A program made the translations under genes and the position numbers. Of a stretch of 34,348 nucleotides of DNA, positions 1-7,588 are shown piece by piece; position 1 is the stretch's first letter; each line of letters opens with the position of its first letter. This DNA comes from Caldilineaceae bacterium. GTDB taxonomy: Bacteria > Chloroflexota > Anaerolineae > Caldilineales > Caldilineaceae. The notes under the pieces are model-generated. The model did not search any database and had not been told where the DNA came from. It worked only from the letters and a program-made list of their open reading frames with translations. The stretch lies in the NCBI GenBank assembly GCA_019637695.1, contig JAHBVG010000080.1, forward strand, positions 1-34,348, written 5' to 3'.

Positions 1-28
1 TCCTAGTATACAACGGCGACGGGGAAAT

Positions 29-60
29 GGGGATCGGGGATCGGGGATCGGGGATCGGGG
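29..60. repeat. GGGGATC tandem heptamer
   Basis: The heptamer GGGGATC is repeated about 4.6 times without interruption. It belongs to the same G-rich word class as arms of palindromes at 28821-28945 and 31393-31520. No gene can be supported in positions 1-227; besides this repeat the stretch holds the left flanking repeat (71-123) and the 3' flank of the first FGE gene. Confidence 0.9.
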
Positions 61-70
61 ACCGGATGAA

Positions 71-123
71 ATGTAGATGCGGTTTTGAACCGCACAGGCT
101 TGTCTTCAGGAGAAGATCCGCAG
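71..123 (+). repeat. Left copy of 53-bp direct repeat flanking the accessory island
   Basis: This segment matches 8002-8054 in the same orientation with five mismatches in 53 positions. It contains the short palindrome GCGGTT-TTG-AACCGC (79-93). The two copies bracket the whole FGE/TerY-P/VapBC block. This copy lacks the right-hand tail that the other copy has. It could be an interspersed REP-like element or a trace of the recombination that inserted the island; the sequence alone does not decide. Confidence 0.75.
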
Positions 124-206
124 TCAGGAATCGAGGACCTGGCGCACGGTGCAGCAGCTGCTAGGCGGGCTAGATTCGCCCCCCAGGACCTTCAAGATTG
201 CAAATT

Positions 207-230
207 TCAGAAATCAGAAAACCAAAATCA
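207..230 (-). repeat. Conserved post-stop element of FGE paralog 1 (candidate IMH-like site)
   Basis: Read on the minus strand, the stop codon and the next 21 nt (key words TGGTTTTCTG and TTTCTGA) match the same position behind the other two FGE genes (4635-4658 and 5833-5856) with three mismatches to the third paralog. Being noncoding, the conservation is not explained by protein constraint. In DGRs the homing-initiation sequence lies at this end of the variable repeat. Shared ancestry after gene duplication is the alternative. Confidence 0.5.
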
Positions 231-1370
231 TGGCGAGCGGGCACAGCGAAAACCGAGGCCGTCGTTCCTGACGCTGGGGTGAGCGCTGCCCCGGAGGGCG
301 GAGCGGACGAAGTGGTCGCCGCTGAACCACGCCCCGCCCCGCAAAACGCGGTAATTTCCAGTAGCCGGACCGTGAGGGTCACTGCCAGATGAAATGCTGT
401 AATAGTTCTTGTCATACCAGTCATTGACCCACTCCCAAACATTGCCTGCCATGTCCATCACGCCGTAGAAACTGGCGTCAGCAGAATAATTCCCTACCGG
501 GGTAGTATTGCCCACATTGCCATTAAAGTTACATCGCTTCGCATCTGGCGGGTGATTACCCCACGGGTAGATACATCCATCGCTGCCGCGAGCGGCTTTC
601 TCCCATTCTGCCTCGGTGGACAAGTGAACTCCAGCCCAGGTGCAAAAGGCCATAGCATCTTCCCAAGAGATATTGACCACTGGATGGTCTGTCTTACCTT
701 TGGGTATTTCCGCACCTTCCCAGTGTTTTGGCTTTCGATGGCCTGTCGCATCGACAAAGACTTTGTATTGAGCGTTGGTCACCGGCACCCGCGCAATCTG
801 GTAATCAGAGAGATAAATCCGGCGCTGTGGCGTTTCATTGTCGAGTGCTTGGCTGTCTTTAGATTTATCACTGCCACGCAAGAACTCACCGGCTGGGATG
901 GTCACCCAGTCGAAGACGATCTTGGACGTCTGCGTAGTCTGTGCAGGGGCGGGTGTGGTGGCAGGTCTGCCTCTAGGCTGGATTATCGGTGTTGCTGGCT
1001 TCGGTGGACTGGCCAGTGTTGCCGTCGTCTGCGGACTGACCGTGGGCTGAGTACGTAACGGTATACCCAGAGCAACCGCCCAGGACTCCACCGCCCAGCG
1101 TGCGTTCTCTGCGCTGATGCCGTGAGTGTTCTGTAGTTCCTGAATCAGCCGGGGGATGGCGAGCGCAGGTGATGAGACGCCAGACGAGAGAGTCTCCGGG
1201 ACGCGACTCTCCATCGCCCGTAGGAGCAGGTTGACCTCCAGCGTATGTGCGCCAGCCAGGTCGCGCAACATTCCTCGACAGCGGCGCATGTCTTCATCGC
1301 TGCTCGTGAAGGGGCCATACTGTTGAACAATCTGCTGTAAGATGTGTCGTACTTGTTGGTTCAGCGCCAT
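228..1370 (-). CDS. FGE-sulfatase/C-lectin-fold protein with conserved N-terminal module, paralog 1 (candidate DGR target)
   Basis: A 380-residue protein. Residues 1-105 form a helical module beginning MALNQQVRHILQQ and ending around ARWAVESWAVALG. Residues about 106-150 are a Pro/Thr/Ala-rich linker. Residues about 150-380 are an FGE-sulfatase domain, with the family hallmarks WVTIPAGEFLRGS, PVTNAQYKVF, HPVVNISWEDAMAFC, LSTEAEWEKAARG, YPWG, GVMDMAGNVWEWVNDW and RVLRGGAW...GFRC. No obvious catalytic cysteine pair of true formylglycine-generating enzymes is seen, so a binding role is more likely. The codons at 309-326 read TTC-AGC-GGC-GAC-CAC-TTC, all NNC, while the flanks are conserved in the paralogs; this is the expected variable region of a DGR target. 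The gene starts 39 bp after the kinase stop and is probably the last gene of that operon. The family assignment is firm; diversification is inferred. Confidence 0.88.
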   Translation of the reverse strand: MALNQQVRHILQQIVQQYGPFTSSDEDMRRCRGMLRDLAGAHTLEVNLLLRAMESRVPETLSSGVSSPALAIPRLIQELQNTHGISAENARWAVESWAVALGIPLRTQPTVSPQTTATLASPPKPATPIIQPRGRPATTPAPAQTTQTSKIVFDWVTIPAGEFLRGSDKSKDSQALDNETPQRRIYLSDYQIARVPVTNAQYKVFVDATGHRKPKHWEGAEIPKGKTDHPVVNISWEDAMAFCTWAGVHLSTEAEWEKAARGSDGCIYPWGNHPPDAKRCNFNGNVGNTTPVGNYSADASFYGVMDMAGNVWEWVNDWYDKNYYSISSGSDPHGPATGNYRVLRGGAWFSGDHFVRSALRGSAHPSVRNDGLGFRCARSP

Positions 1371-1409
1371 TTTCTTCTACCGGCTATCTTGTCATGAAGG
1401 TCAATAGGA

Positions 1410-2732
1410 TCAGACGCGGATCTCGCCCTCGATAGCGCCAAAGTTGATGAGGGTGCCTACCGCCAGGCGCACACTGCGCCCAGGTTCAATCTCCTGGATG
1501 CTGCCATCCACGCTCTTCGTAGTCCATTTCTCACTAGAAAGATTCTTCAATCCCCATATGGATGGGTCCCGGGGATGTTGCGAAATCTCGGCGACCGGTT
1601 TGGAAAAATCCCAGCGTGCCTTGCTTGTATGGTGAGGATAGAGTTTTGTGTTGTAGTTCAGCATGATAATCTCACGGTTGATGCGCAGCCGGGGTGGTAA
1701 TTGGATAGGTTGCTGACAGCGCCAGCAAGGAGCCAGTGTGCCGTTCTGGCGCAACATCTGGCTATCGTAGAAATTCTCTGCGCCACAGTTGCCACAGTAG
1801 AAGATGGCATCCCGTAAGCTCACCATATCCTGCCGCCATACGGTCTCACGAATGCGGCCATGCTGTGGGTCCCGGATTCCTTCGGTGAACGCGGCCACAA
1901 AACGCTCGCGCAAGAACTGTGGATAGATAGGCCAGTAGATCAGGGCATTGTCATGCAGGCCGGGGACAGGCCGATTGGATGAGTTCTTCGGGTCAAAGAT
2001 AAATGTCGCAGATGTTCCATAGAGCTTGCGCATGGCAGCCAGGTCGAGAGCGTGGATCTTCGCCTCCATCTCCCCTTCAAGCGGATGATGAATCATGAAC
2101 ATATAGAAAAGCAGCACCGCTAACGAGAAGAGGTCTGTATCAATGCTGGGGTTGACCCCAGCCTCACCGCGTACCAGTTCAGGGGCAATGAAGCGGGGTG
2201 TTCCGCCAATGGTCACTTCTCCTTGCCCGTCAAAGGAGACATTGTCGTTGTCGCAGACCAACACCTCTCCGCTGTCTGGATCGAAAAAGACATTGCCAAA
2301 GGAGATGTCGCGGTAACAGAGCCCTCTAGAATGAAGCTGATAGAAACTATCGGCCAGGTGATAGCCAGCGGTTGCCAGCGCCCGAAAGGATGGGTCTATC
2401 TTCCGCTTCATCAAGTCAAACATGGATTTATAGTTGTCAGGGCGCAGCTTCATGATGTAGCCAAAATTCTGGGCGTTGGACGACACCACCAGATCTTCTG
2501 GCCACAAGAAACGGGTATCGGGGTACCCCATCTTGACCAGCTTTTTGAGGATGTCGTGCTGAGCGTGAGTGGCAGACGGGGGAAAGTACCATTTGAGCGC
2601 CATGGGATTTCCACCAATGCGTACCCGGTAGACCTCGCCCTGGCCACCTCCGCCGATAAATGACTCTACCTTACCCTCGCTGCCACTCGTCTCGGTTTTG
2701 ATTGTATCGCCAACTTTCAACAAGATGTTCAT
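1410..2732 (-). CDS. TerY-P-type protein kinase with zinc ribbon
   Basis: A 440-residue Ser/Thr-kinase-fold protein. The glycine loop GGGGQGEVY is at about 27-35, the ATP-anchoring lysine in MALKWY is K47, the catalytic loop is YRDISFGN (D142, N147), the metal-binding segment reads DND (161-163) where DFG is usual, and the APE motif is at about 183-185. After the kinase domain come two CxxC pairs (C313/C316 and C336/C339) making a zinc ribbon, then a C-terminal beta-rich tail (about 375-440) that resembles a degenerate FHA-like fold. This layout is typical of kinases encoded next to TerY-type vWA and PP2C genes. It overlaps the PP2C gene by 4 bp, so the two are probably translationally coupled. 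The partner phosphatase would reverse its phosphorylation; the substrate is unknown. Confidence 0.88.
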   Translation of the reverse strand: MNILLKVGDTIKTETSGSEGKVESFIGGGGQGEVYRVRIGGNPMALKWYFPPSATHAQHDILKKLVKMGYPDTRFLWPEDLVVSSNAQNFGYIMKLRPDNYKSMFDLMKRKIDPSFRALATAGYHLADSFYQLHSRGLCYRDISFGNVFFDPDSGEVLVCDNDNVSFDGQGEVTIGGTPRFIAPELVRGEAGVNPSIDTDLFSLAVLLFYMFMIHHPLEGEMEAKIHALDLAAMRKLYGTSATFIFDPKNSSNRPVPGLHDNALIYWPIYPQFLRERFVAAFTEGIRDPQHGRIRETVWRQDMVSLRDAIFYCGNCGAENFYDSQMLRQNGTLAPCWRCQQPIQLPPRLRINREIIMLNYNTKLYPHHTSKARWDFSKPVAEISQHPRDPSIWGLKNLSSEKWTTKSVDGSIQEIEPGRSVRLAVGTLINFGAIEGEIRV

Positions 2733-3769
2733 CTGCTCTCTCCCTGCTCATGAGCGCTATCGTTCTCGGTCTCTACGCTGCCGGTCTGGCTTTCCTGGGC
2801 CTCTGGCCCAGGGATGCTGATTCCGATGGGGAATTCAGGCTCAACATCCGCCGTCTGAGTCGGAGATTGCTCTCCTGACGTGTCGGCTAGAGCCATTCCC
2901 TTCTCACCAGGACGCGGCGACTCTCTGTACACGAGGACAACGGTGACATCGTCACCGCTGCCCGCTTCCGACGCCTCTTTGAGCCATTCCGGTAATTTCC
3001 TCTGGATGGCGTCAACGCCTTCTGCACGCAACAGGGTCAGTAGATCGCTGCCGACCCGGTCAAAATCTTCCGGCGAGACGAAGCTGTTGCTATAGCCATC
3101 TGTGGAAAGCATGAGCAGTGCGGGCAAAGTGTCACCCCACATCTGGAAGTGGACCCGCACATACTTCCATGCCTTTGCTTGGGCCAGAGAAAAGGTCTCT
3201 GTGCCAAGCAACCGTTGATCCTGCTGCAAAGGTGCATATACGTGACCTTCTTCGGTGACCATGCGGAAATCACCGTCGCCGATCTGCAAGAAGATCATGT
3301 ACGACTCGGTCAGCGCCATGGCCAGAAGTGTTGTGCCATAAAGCAGAATGCCCGTCTCATCGTCGCCGTCGTCTGGTGGATGGCGCTTGAGCTCGCTTTC
3401 TACTTCATCCCGCCAGCGTTGGACGAGCAGTTGGGGCAATCGTTCTTCCGCATATCTCTTCACTTCAGAGTAAGACGCCTCAGTCTCTCTGGCGCTCTTG
3501 AGCATCTCGTCGAGGAGTTGCACAGCGCACGCAACCGCTATGCTTGCCCCCTGGTCCGAGCGTGCGTAGCGGGCGCTGCCATGACCATCGGCAACCGCAA
3601 CCACCAGGGGCGGGGGTGCCGTTGTGGCTGTGCTTCCGTCGGCCACGGACATGGCATCCTGATTGGGGCGCCCCGCACGCTGATGTGTGGCGCCAATCTG
3701 TGAGTAGCCAAGCAGATACCACTGATCTGGCTCATGTTGCGTTCTCACAACTCTCTCCTTACCAGACAT
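2729..3769 (-). CDS. PP2C-family protein phosphatase of a TerY-P triad
   Basis: A 346-residue PP2C (PPM) Ser/Thr phosphatase. Metal-binding motifs are visible: NQD near 36-38, VAVADGHGSARYA with DGHG at 61-64, LQIGDGDFRM, LSTDGYSNSF and SGDDVTVVLVYR. The catalytic domain ends near residue 285. The remaining ~60 residues are acidic, low-complexity and probably disordered. The start overlaps the end of the vWA gene by 11 bp, and its own end overlaps the kinase start by 4 bp, so vWA, phosphatase and kinase form one transcriptional and translational unit. The short GGACGAGG before the ATG is a plausible ribosome binding site. It is expected to dephosphorylate targets of the adjacent kinase. Confidence 0.9.
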   Translation of the reverse strand: MSGKERVVRTQHEPDQWYLLGYSQIGATHQRAGRPNQDAMSVADGSTATTAPPPLVVAVADGHGSARYARSDQGASIAVACAVQLLDEMLKSARETEASYSEVKRYAEERLPQLLVQRWRDEVESELKRHPPDDGDDETGILLYGTTLLAMALTESYMIFLQIGDGDFRMVTEEGHVYAPLQQDQRLLGTETFSLAQAKAWKYVRVHFQMWGDTLPALLMLSTDGYSNSFVSPEDFDRVGSDLLTLLRAEGVDAIQRKLPEWLKEASEAGSGDDVTVVLVYRESPRPGEKGMALADTSGEQSPTQTADVEPEFPIGISIPGPEAQESQTGSVETENDSAHEQGESR

Positions 3770-4484
3770 CCTCGTCCGGGTTGTTTGAGCCAGAATTAGG
3801 GGTGATCTGGGCCATAGGAATCGCCACGCCGCTGCTCACGGTGCCAGATGGAGCGCTGCCATCGGCCTGATTCGCTGGCGATGACGCTTGCTTCAGCACC
3901 ACGGTTGACGCCCAGCGGATATAGTCGGTTAGCTGTTGCGGGCTGTTCGCCTGCAGCGGCTTGATCTCTGGGTGATCAATAAACTGCGACAACACCTCAA
4001 CATCGGCATCCGCGCCGATGGCAATGGCAATGCGCACCGCTTTCTGGCCCCACGGTTGATCTTTGATGGCTTGCAAGCCACTTTTGTAGTCGTCTGTGGG
4101 TTGTCCATCGGATACCAACACCAGTACCGGCGGCAAGGCCCGGCTCTCCATCGGCGGGATCTTCAACTGGTCAGCCACCAGTTTGAGCGCCTTGCCCATG
4201 TCGGTGAGGCCGTCGGCGCTGATATCAGCCCAACGGAAATCCTCCAGCGGGGTTGGATTGGCCACATGCCAGCGGGCACCATTGGAGAAGGTAATGGCCC
4301 TCACCAGCACTTTGGCGCTCGGATTTTCATCGGCGACTGAACGCATATGGGGCAACGCCTCTTTGATGGCCTGGTTCAGTTGCTGGATCTTGCCGTTCAT
4401 GTTCATTGAACCAGAACAATCCAGCATCCAGATAAAGTGCAGGGGACGGCTGGCCAGCTCGCCGCCAGGTCGATTGGGAACCAT
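3759..4484 (-). CDS. TerY-like von Willebrand factor A domain protein
   Basis: A 241-residue vWA protein. The MIDAS metal site is intact: DCSGS at 22-26, the threonine in GLTDMGKAL (T94) and the aspartate in LVSDGQPTDD (D126). The vWA fold spans about 13-195; the last ~45 residues are Ser/Pro/Asn-rich. The ATG at 4484 is preceded by AAGGAG at about 9 nt spacing. Proteins of this type (TerY) occur with PP2C and kinase partners in tellurium-resistance-like and conflict/stress signalling operons. The vWA domain is thought to serve as a metal-dependent protein-interaction scaffold. Here it is the first gene of the overlapping triad and sits 171 bp after an FGE paralog. Confidence 0.88.
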   Translation of the reverse strand: MVPNRPGGELASRPLHFIWMLDCSGSMNMNGKIQQLNQAIKEALPHMRSVADENPSAKVLVRAITFSNGARWHVANPTPLEDFRWADISADGLTDMGKALKLVADQLKIPPMESRALPPVLVLVSDGQPTDDYKSGLQAIKDQPWGQKAVRIAIAIGADADVEVLSQFIDHPEIKPLQANSPQQLTDYIRWASTVVLKQASSPANQADGSAPSGTVSSGVAIPMAQITPNSGSNNPDEDVW

Positions 4485-4533
4485 GCTTGGAACTCCTTGC
4501 TTGGGTGTGAAAAAAGAATGATCAAAGTGTACA

Positions 4534-4552
4534 AGCTAAAAGCAGCGGCTAC
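4534..4552 (+). repeat. Fragment of the island-boundary repeat (right-end tail)
   Basis: AGCTAAAAGCAGCGGCTAC here matches 8053-8071 with one mismatch. It is only the right-hand part of the boundary element and lies in the 171-bp gap between the second FGE gene and the vWA gene. It suggests that the element has been inside the island as well as at its edges. Confidence 0.6.
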
Positions 4553-4634
4553 GGTTGCTGACACCGTTCTCGAAAAAATTCGCGCGGCCAGAAGGGGGGC
4601 TTCGCCCTCACAGAACCTTCAGAAAGCCAGCAGT

Positions 4635-4658
4635 CCAGAGACCAGAAAACCAGCATCA
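4635..4658 (-). repeat. Conserved post-stop element of FGE paralog 2 (candidate IMH-like site)
   Basis: The stop codon plus 21 nt on the minus strand matches the element behind paralog 3 with two mismatches. About 40 nt further downstream is a small hairpin, GGGC-GAA-GCCC (4598-4608). DGR target genes often carry a GC-rich hairpin shortly after the variable repeat, so this is suggestive but not proof. Confidence 0.5.
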
Positions 4659-5795
4659 TGGCGAGCGGACAGACCGAAAACCGCCGAACTCGTTGTGCCA
4701 GAAGTCAGGACGGTAGTAGCCCCGGTAAGCGGAACGGACGTAGGGCGTTCCATAACCCCATGCCCCACCCCGTAATACACGGGAGTCACCCGCTTCAGGT
4801 CCATATGGATTGCTGCGCGGTGAGACGCTGTAGTAGCTAGGGTCATACCAGTCATTAACCCAATCCCACGCATTTCCTGCCATATCCAGCACACCATACG
4901 GACTGGCCCCGGAAGGATAGCTGCCGACAGGAGTAGTGCCAGGAGTGGTGCTGCTCCCATTGCTCTGAAAGAAGTTACATCGCTTCGCATCTGGTGATTG
5001 GTTGCCCCATGGATAGATGCGTCCATCGGTGCCACGGGCTGCCTTCTCCCACTCTGCTTCGGTAGGCAAACGAACCCCAGCCCAGGTGCAAAAAGCCACA
5101 GCATCATGCCATGAAACCCAGACCACCGGATGGTCTGCCTTGCCTTTTGGTATCTCCCCACCTTCCCAATGTCTTGGTTTCCAATGGTTTGTGTCATCAA
5201 CAAAGACTTTATATTGGGCATTGGTCACTGGCACTCGGGCGATCTGGTACTCAGAAAGGTAAATACGACGCTGGGGTGTTTCATCATCGAGTGCTTGGCT
5301 ATTCCAATCACTGCCACGCAAGAACTCACCTGCCGGGATAGTCACCCAGTCGAAGGCGGTCTTGGACGTCTGCTTCGTCTGTACATGGGCGGATGTGGCA
5401 GGTGTGTCAGGCTGGATTATCGGTGTTGCTGGCTTCGGTGGACTGGCCGGTGTATCTGCTTTATCTGTAGGCTGAGCAGGCAACGGTATACCCAGAGCAA
5501 CCGTCCATGACTCCACCGCCCAGCGTGCGTTCTCTGCGCTGATGCCGTGAGTGTTCTGCAATTCCTGAATCAGCCGGGGGATGGCGAGTGCAGGCGATGA
5601 GCCGCCAGAGGAAAGAGTCTCTGGAACGCGACTTTCCAACGCCCGCAGCAGCAGATTGACCTCCAGTGTATAGGCTCCGGCCAGATCGCGCAGCATCCCC
5701 CGACAGCGGCGCATGTCTTCATCGCGGCTCGTGAAGGGTCCATACTGTTGGACAAGTTGCTGCAAGATGTGTCGTACTTGTTGGTTCAGCGCCAT
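4656..5795 (-). CDS. FGE-sulfatase/C-lectin-fold protein with conserved N-terminal module, paralog 2 (candidate DGR target)
   Basis: A 379-residue paralog of the other two FGE proteins, with the same three-part layout: helical N-terminal module (about 1-105), Pro/Thr-rich linker and FGE-sulfatase domain from about residue 150. The N-terminal module is almost identical to paralog 1, including the MALNQQVRHILQQ start and ARWAVESWTVALG end. In the C-terminal segment the framework RVLRGGAW-x6-VRSAYRG-x-GGFRSVRSP is kept, but the six codons at 4740-4757 (GGT-TAT-GGA-ACG-CCC-TAC) differ completely from the paralogs. Third positions are less strictly C/T than in paralogs 1 and 3, and one extra codon lies before GGFR. 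It is followed 171 bp later by the vWA gene and preceded by the third paralog 58 bp upstream. Confidence 0.88.
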   Translation of the reverse strand: MALNQQVRHILQQLVQQYGPFTSRDEDMRRCRGMLRDLAGAYTLEVNLLLRALESRVPETLSSGGSSPALAIPRLIQELQNTHGISAENARWAVESWTVALGIPLPAQPTDKADTPASPPKPATPIIQPDTPATSAHVQTKQTSKTAFDWVTIPAGEFLRGSDWNSQALDDETPQRRIYLSEYQIARVPVTNAQYKVFVDDTNHWKPRHWEGGEIPKGKADHPVVWVSWHDAVAFCTWAGVRLPTEAEWEKAARGTDGRIYPWGNQSPDAKRCNFFQSNGSSTTPGTTPVGSYPSGASPYGVLDMAGNAWDWVNDWYDPSYYSVSPRSNPYGPEAGDSRVLRGGAWGYGTPYVRSAYRGYYRPDFWHNEFGGFRSVRSP

Positions 5796-5832
5796 ACTTA
5801 GTCTTGATCACCTTGTGTTGACGTAACCCAAA

Positions 5833-5856
5833 TCAGAAACCAGAAAACCAGCATCA
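5833..5856 (-). repeat. Conserved post-stop element of FGE paralog 3 (candidate IMH-like site)
   Basis: This is the third copy of the stop-spanning 24-nt element, with core words GCTGGTTTTCTGG and TTTCTGA on the minus strand. Conservation fades right after it, where the three downstream flanks become unrelated. The sharp boundary is what a retrohoming tract would leave, although a duplication endpoint could also give it. Confidence 0.5.
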
Positions 5857-6996
5857 TGGCGAGCGGACACACCGAAAACCAATGAAGTCGAACCAGTCGC
5901 CAGGAAGGTAGTAGGACCGGTAGGTGGAACGGACGACGTTGACATTGCCGATCCACGACCCGCCCCGCAACACGCGACTGATTCCCATGTCCGGCCCTTG
6001 TGGATTGCTGCCCGGCGAAACGCTGTAGTAGTTAGACTGATACCAGTCATTGACCCACTCCCACACATTGCCTGCCATGTCCAGCACGCCGTAGGGACTG
6101 GCACCGGCGGGGTAGCTACCAACCGGTGTAGTATCGCCGACATTCCCACCAAAGTTACACCGTTTCGCATCCGGTGGTTGATTGCCCCATGGATAGATAC
6201 GCCCATCGGCACCACGAGCGGCTTTCTCCCACTCGGCCTCGGTGGGCAGGCGGACCCCGGCCCAGGTGCAAAAGGCCATAGCATCATGCCAGGTGACATA
6301 GACCACCGGATGGTCTGTTTTGCCCCTTGGTATTTCCCCACCCTCCCAATGTTCCGGTTTCCGATGGTCTGTGGCATCAATGAAAGCTTTGTATTGAGCG
6401 TTGGTCACTGGCACACGGGCAATCTGGTATTCGGAGAGGTAAATACGACGCTGTGGCGTCTCGCTGTCGGATGCACTGCTATCCTTGGATTTATCGCTGC
6501 CGCGCAGGAACTCACCCGCCGGGATGGTCACCCAGTCGAAGGCGATCTTGGACACCTGCTTCGTCTGTACAGGGGCGAATGTAGGGGCAGGTGTGCCTCT
6601 AGGCTGGACTATCGGTATCGCTGGCTTCGATGAACTGGCCGGTGTTGCTGGCGTCTGCGGACTGGCCGTAGATTGAGCAGGCAAAGATACACCGAGGGCA
6701 ACTGCCCAAGACTCCACCGCTCAGCGTGCATTCTCTTCGCTAATACCGTGGGTATTTTGTAACTCCTGAATCAGCCGTGGAATGGCAAGCGCAGGCGACG
6801 AGACGCCAGCAGAAAGGGTCTCTGCCACGCGGCTCTCCAGCGCCCGCAGGAGAAGATTGACCTCCAGCGTATGCGCGCCAGCCAGGTCGCGCAGCATTCC
6901 CCGGCAACGACGGATGTCTTCATCGCTGCTGGTAAAGGGTCCATACTGTTGGACAAGTTGCTGCAAGATATGTCGTACTTGTTGGTTCAGCGCCAT
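5854..6996 (-). pseudogene. FGE-sulfatase/C-lectin-fold paralog 3, interrupted by an in-frame TGA at codon 92
   Basis: Aligned with its paralogs, this gene starts at the ATG at 6996 and would encode 380 codons, but codon 92 (6721-6723) is TGA where the paralogs have TGG in ARWAVESW. The frame is otherwise open on both sides. A GTG two codons after the stop could restart translation and give a 287-residue product with the linker and complete FGE domain but no N-terminal module. The variable codons at 5935-5952 read ATC-GGC-AAT-GTC-AAC-GTC, all ending C or T, and the 3' framework is intact. Possible readings are a recent nonsense mutation, a sequencing error, readthrough, or a split two-protein version. 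Confidence 0.8.
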
Positions 6997-7348
6997 GCTT
7001 GTTCTACTATCGTACACTTTGCCTTGTTTAAAACAGAAGAGGAGTCTTTGGAGGACATCCCTCAATGGAAATGCCGGACTGCGACGAAGAGGAGCGCGAT
7101 GAAGGTAAAGGGGGTACCCGTCCGGCTGGTTGTACTGTACAACAGGAAGATGTGAATGCCAAATAGATTGACAGGTCATCTTGGATGGGTGACTGTGATT
7201 GTCACGTCGTTTTGGCTACCGTCAGATGTTTCGTTACCCACAAGTTGACCGCTATCTCGACGCATCCCTGGCAAAATCCTGGCTTTACCAGGTGAAGCGA
7301 TTCTTGTAAGATTAGCCCAGTGTATTGGTAAAAAAAGGACGCGACACC
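6997..7348. other. Intergenic region between divergent FGE genes and vapBC
   Basis: About 350 bases with no supportable gene. It must hold the promoter of the minus-strand FGE/TerY-P genes and that of vapBC. No convincing -35/-10 pair was found. A small inverted repeat GTGAC-N7-GTCAC is at 7189-7205 and CCTGG-N5-CCAGG lies near 7280-7295. Either could be an operator, but the evidence is weak. Confidence 0.4.
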
Positions 7349-7588
7349 ATGCCAACAGAACAACTTGTCCAACTTGAGCGGGTGGGGAGCCAACAAACGA
7401 TTCGCATTCCCCGCGAATTTGAACTGAAAAGTGATGAGGCTCTGATTCGCAAAGAGGGGAATCGTCTTATCATCGAACCTGTGCAGCCATCCTCGTTGCT
7501 GGCTTTGTTGGCGGCTCTAGAGCCAGTTGAGGACGAGTTCCCTGATGTGGATATTGACCTGCTGCCGCTCGACCAAGTTCTCCTATGA
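7349..7588 (+). CDS. vapB: VapB-like (AbrB/MazE-fold) antitoxin
   Basis: A 79-residue protein with an N-terminal swapped-hairpin AbrB-type DNA-binding segment (VGSQQTIRIPREFELKSDEALIRKEGNRLIIEP, about 11-45 in parts) and an acidic C-terminal tail of the kind that wraps the toxin (EPVEDEFPDVDIDLLPLD). The ATG at 7349 is chosen over an upstream TTG (7325) because AAAGGA lies about 10 nt before it and homologous antitoxins begin close to the AbrB strand. Its stop codon overlaps the toxin start as ATGA, so the pair is translationally coupled. Such antitoxins repress their own promoter together with the toxin. Confidence 0.85.
   Translation: MPTEQLVQLERVGSQQTIRIPREFELKSDEALIRKEGNRLIIEPVQPSSLLALLAALEPVEDEFPDVDIDLLPLDQVLL

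Noticed and set aside
29..60. CRISPR-like array
   Set aside because: The unit is 7 bp, tandem and without spacers; it is a simple repeat.
228..6996. True formylglycine-generating (sulfatase-activating) enzymes
   Set aside because: No sulfatase gene is nearby, the catalytic cysteine pair is not evident, and the context is signalling; a binding role is favoured.
6997..7179. N-terminal extension of the third FGE paralog to 7179
   Set aside because: The paralogs all start at MALNQQV, and the extension begins at a poor start without a ribosome site.
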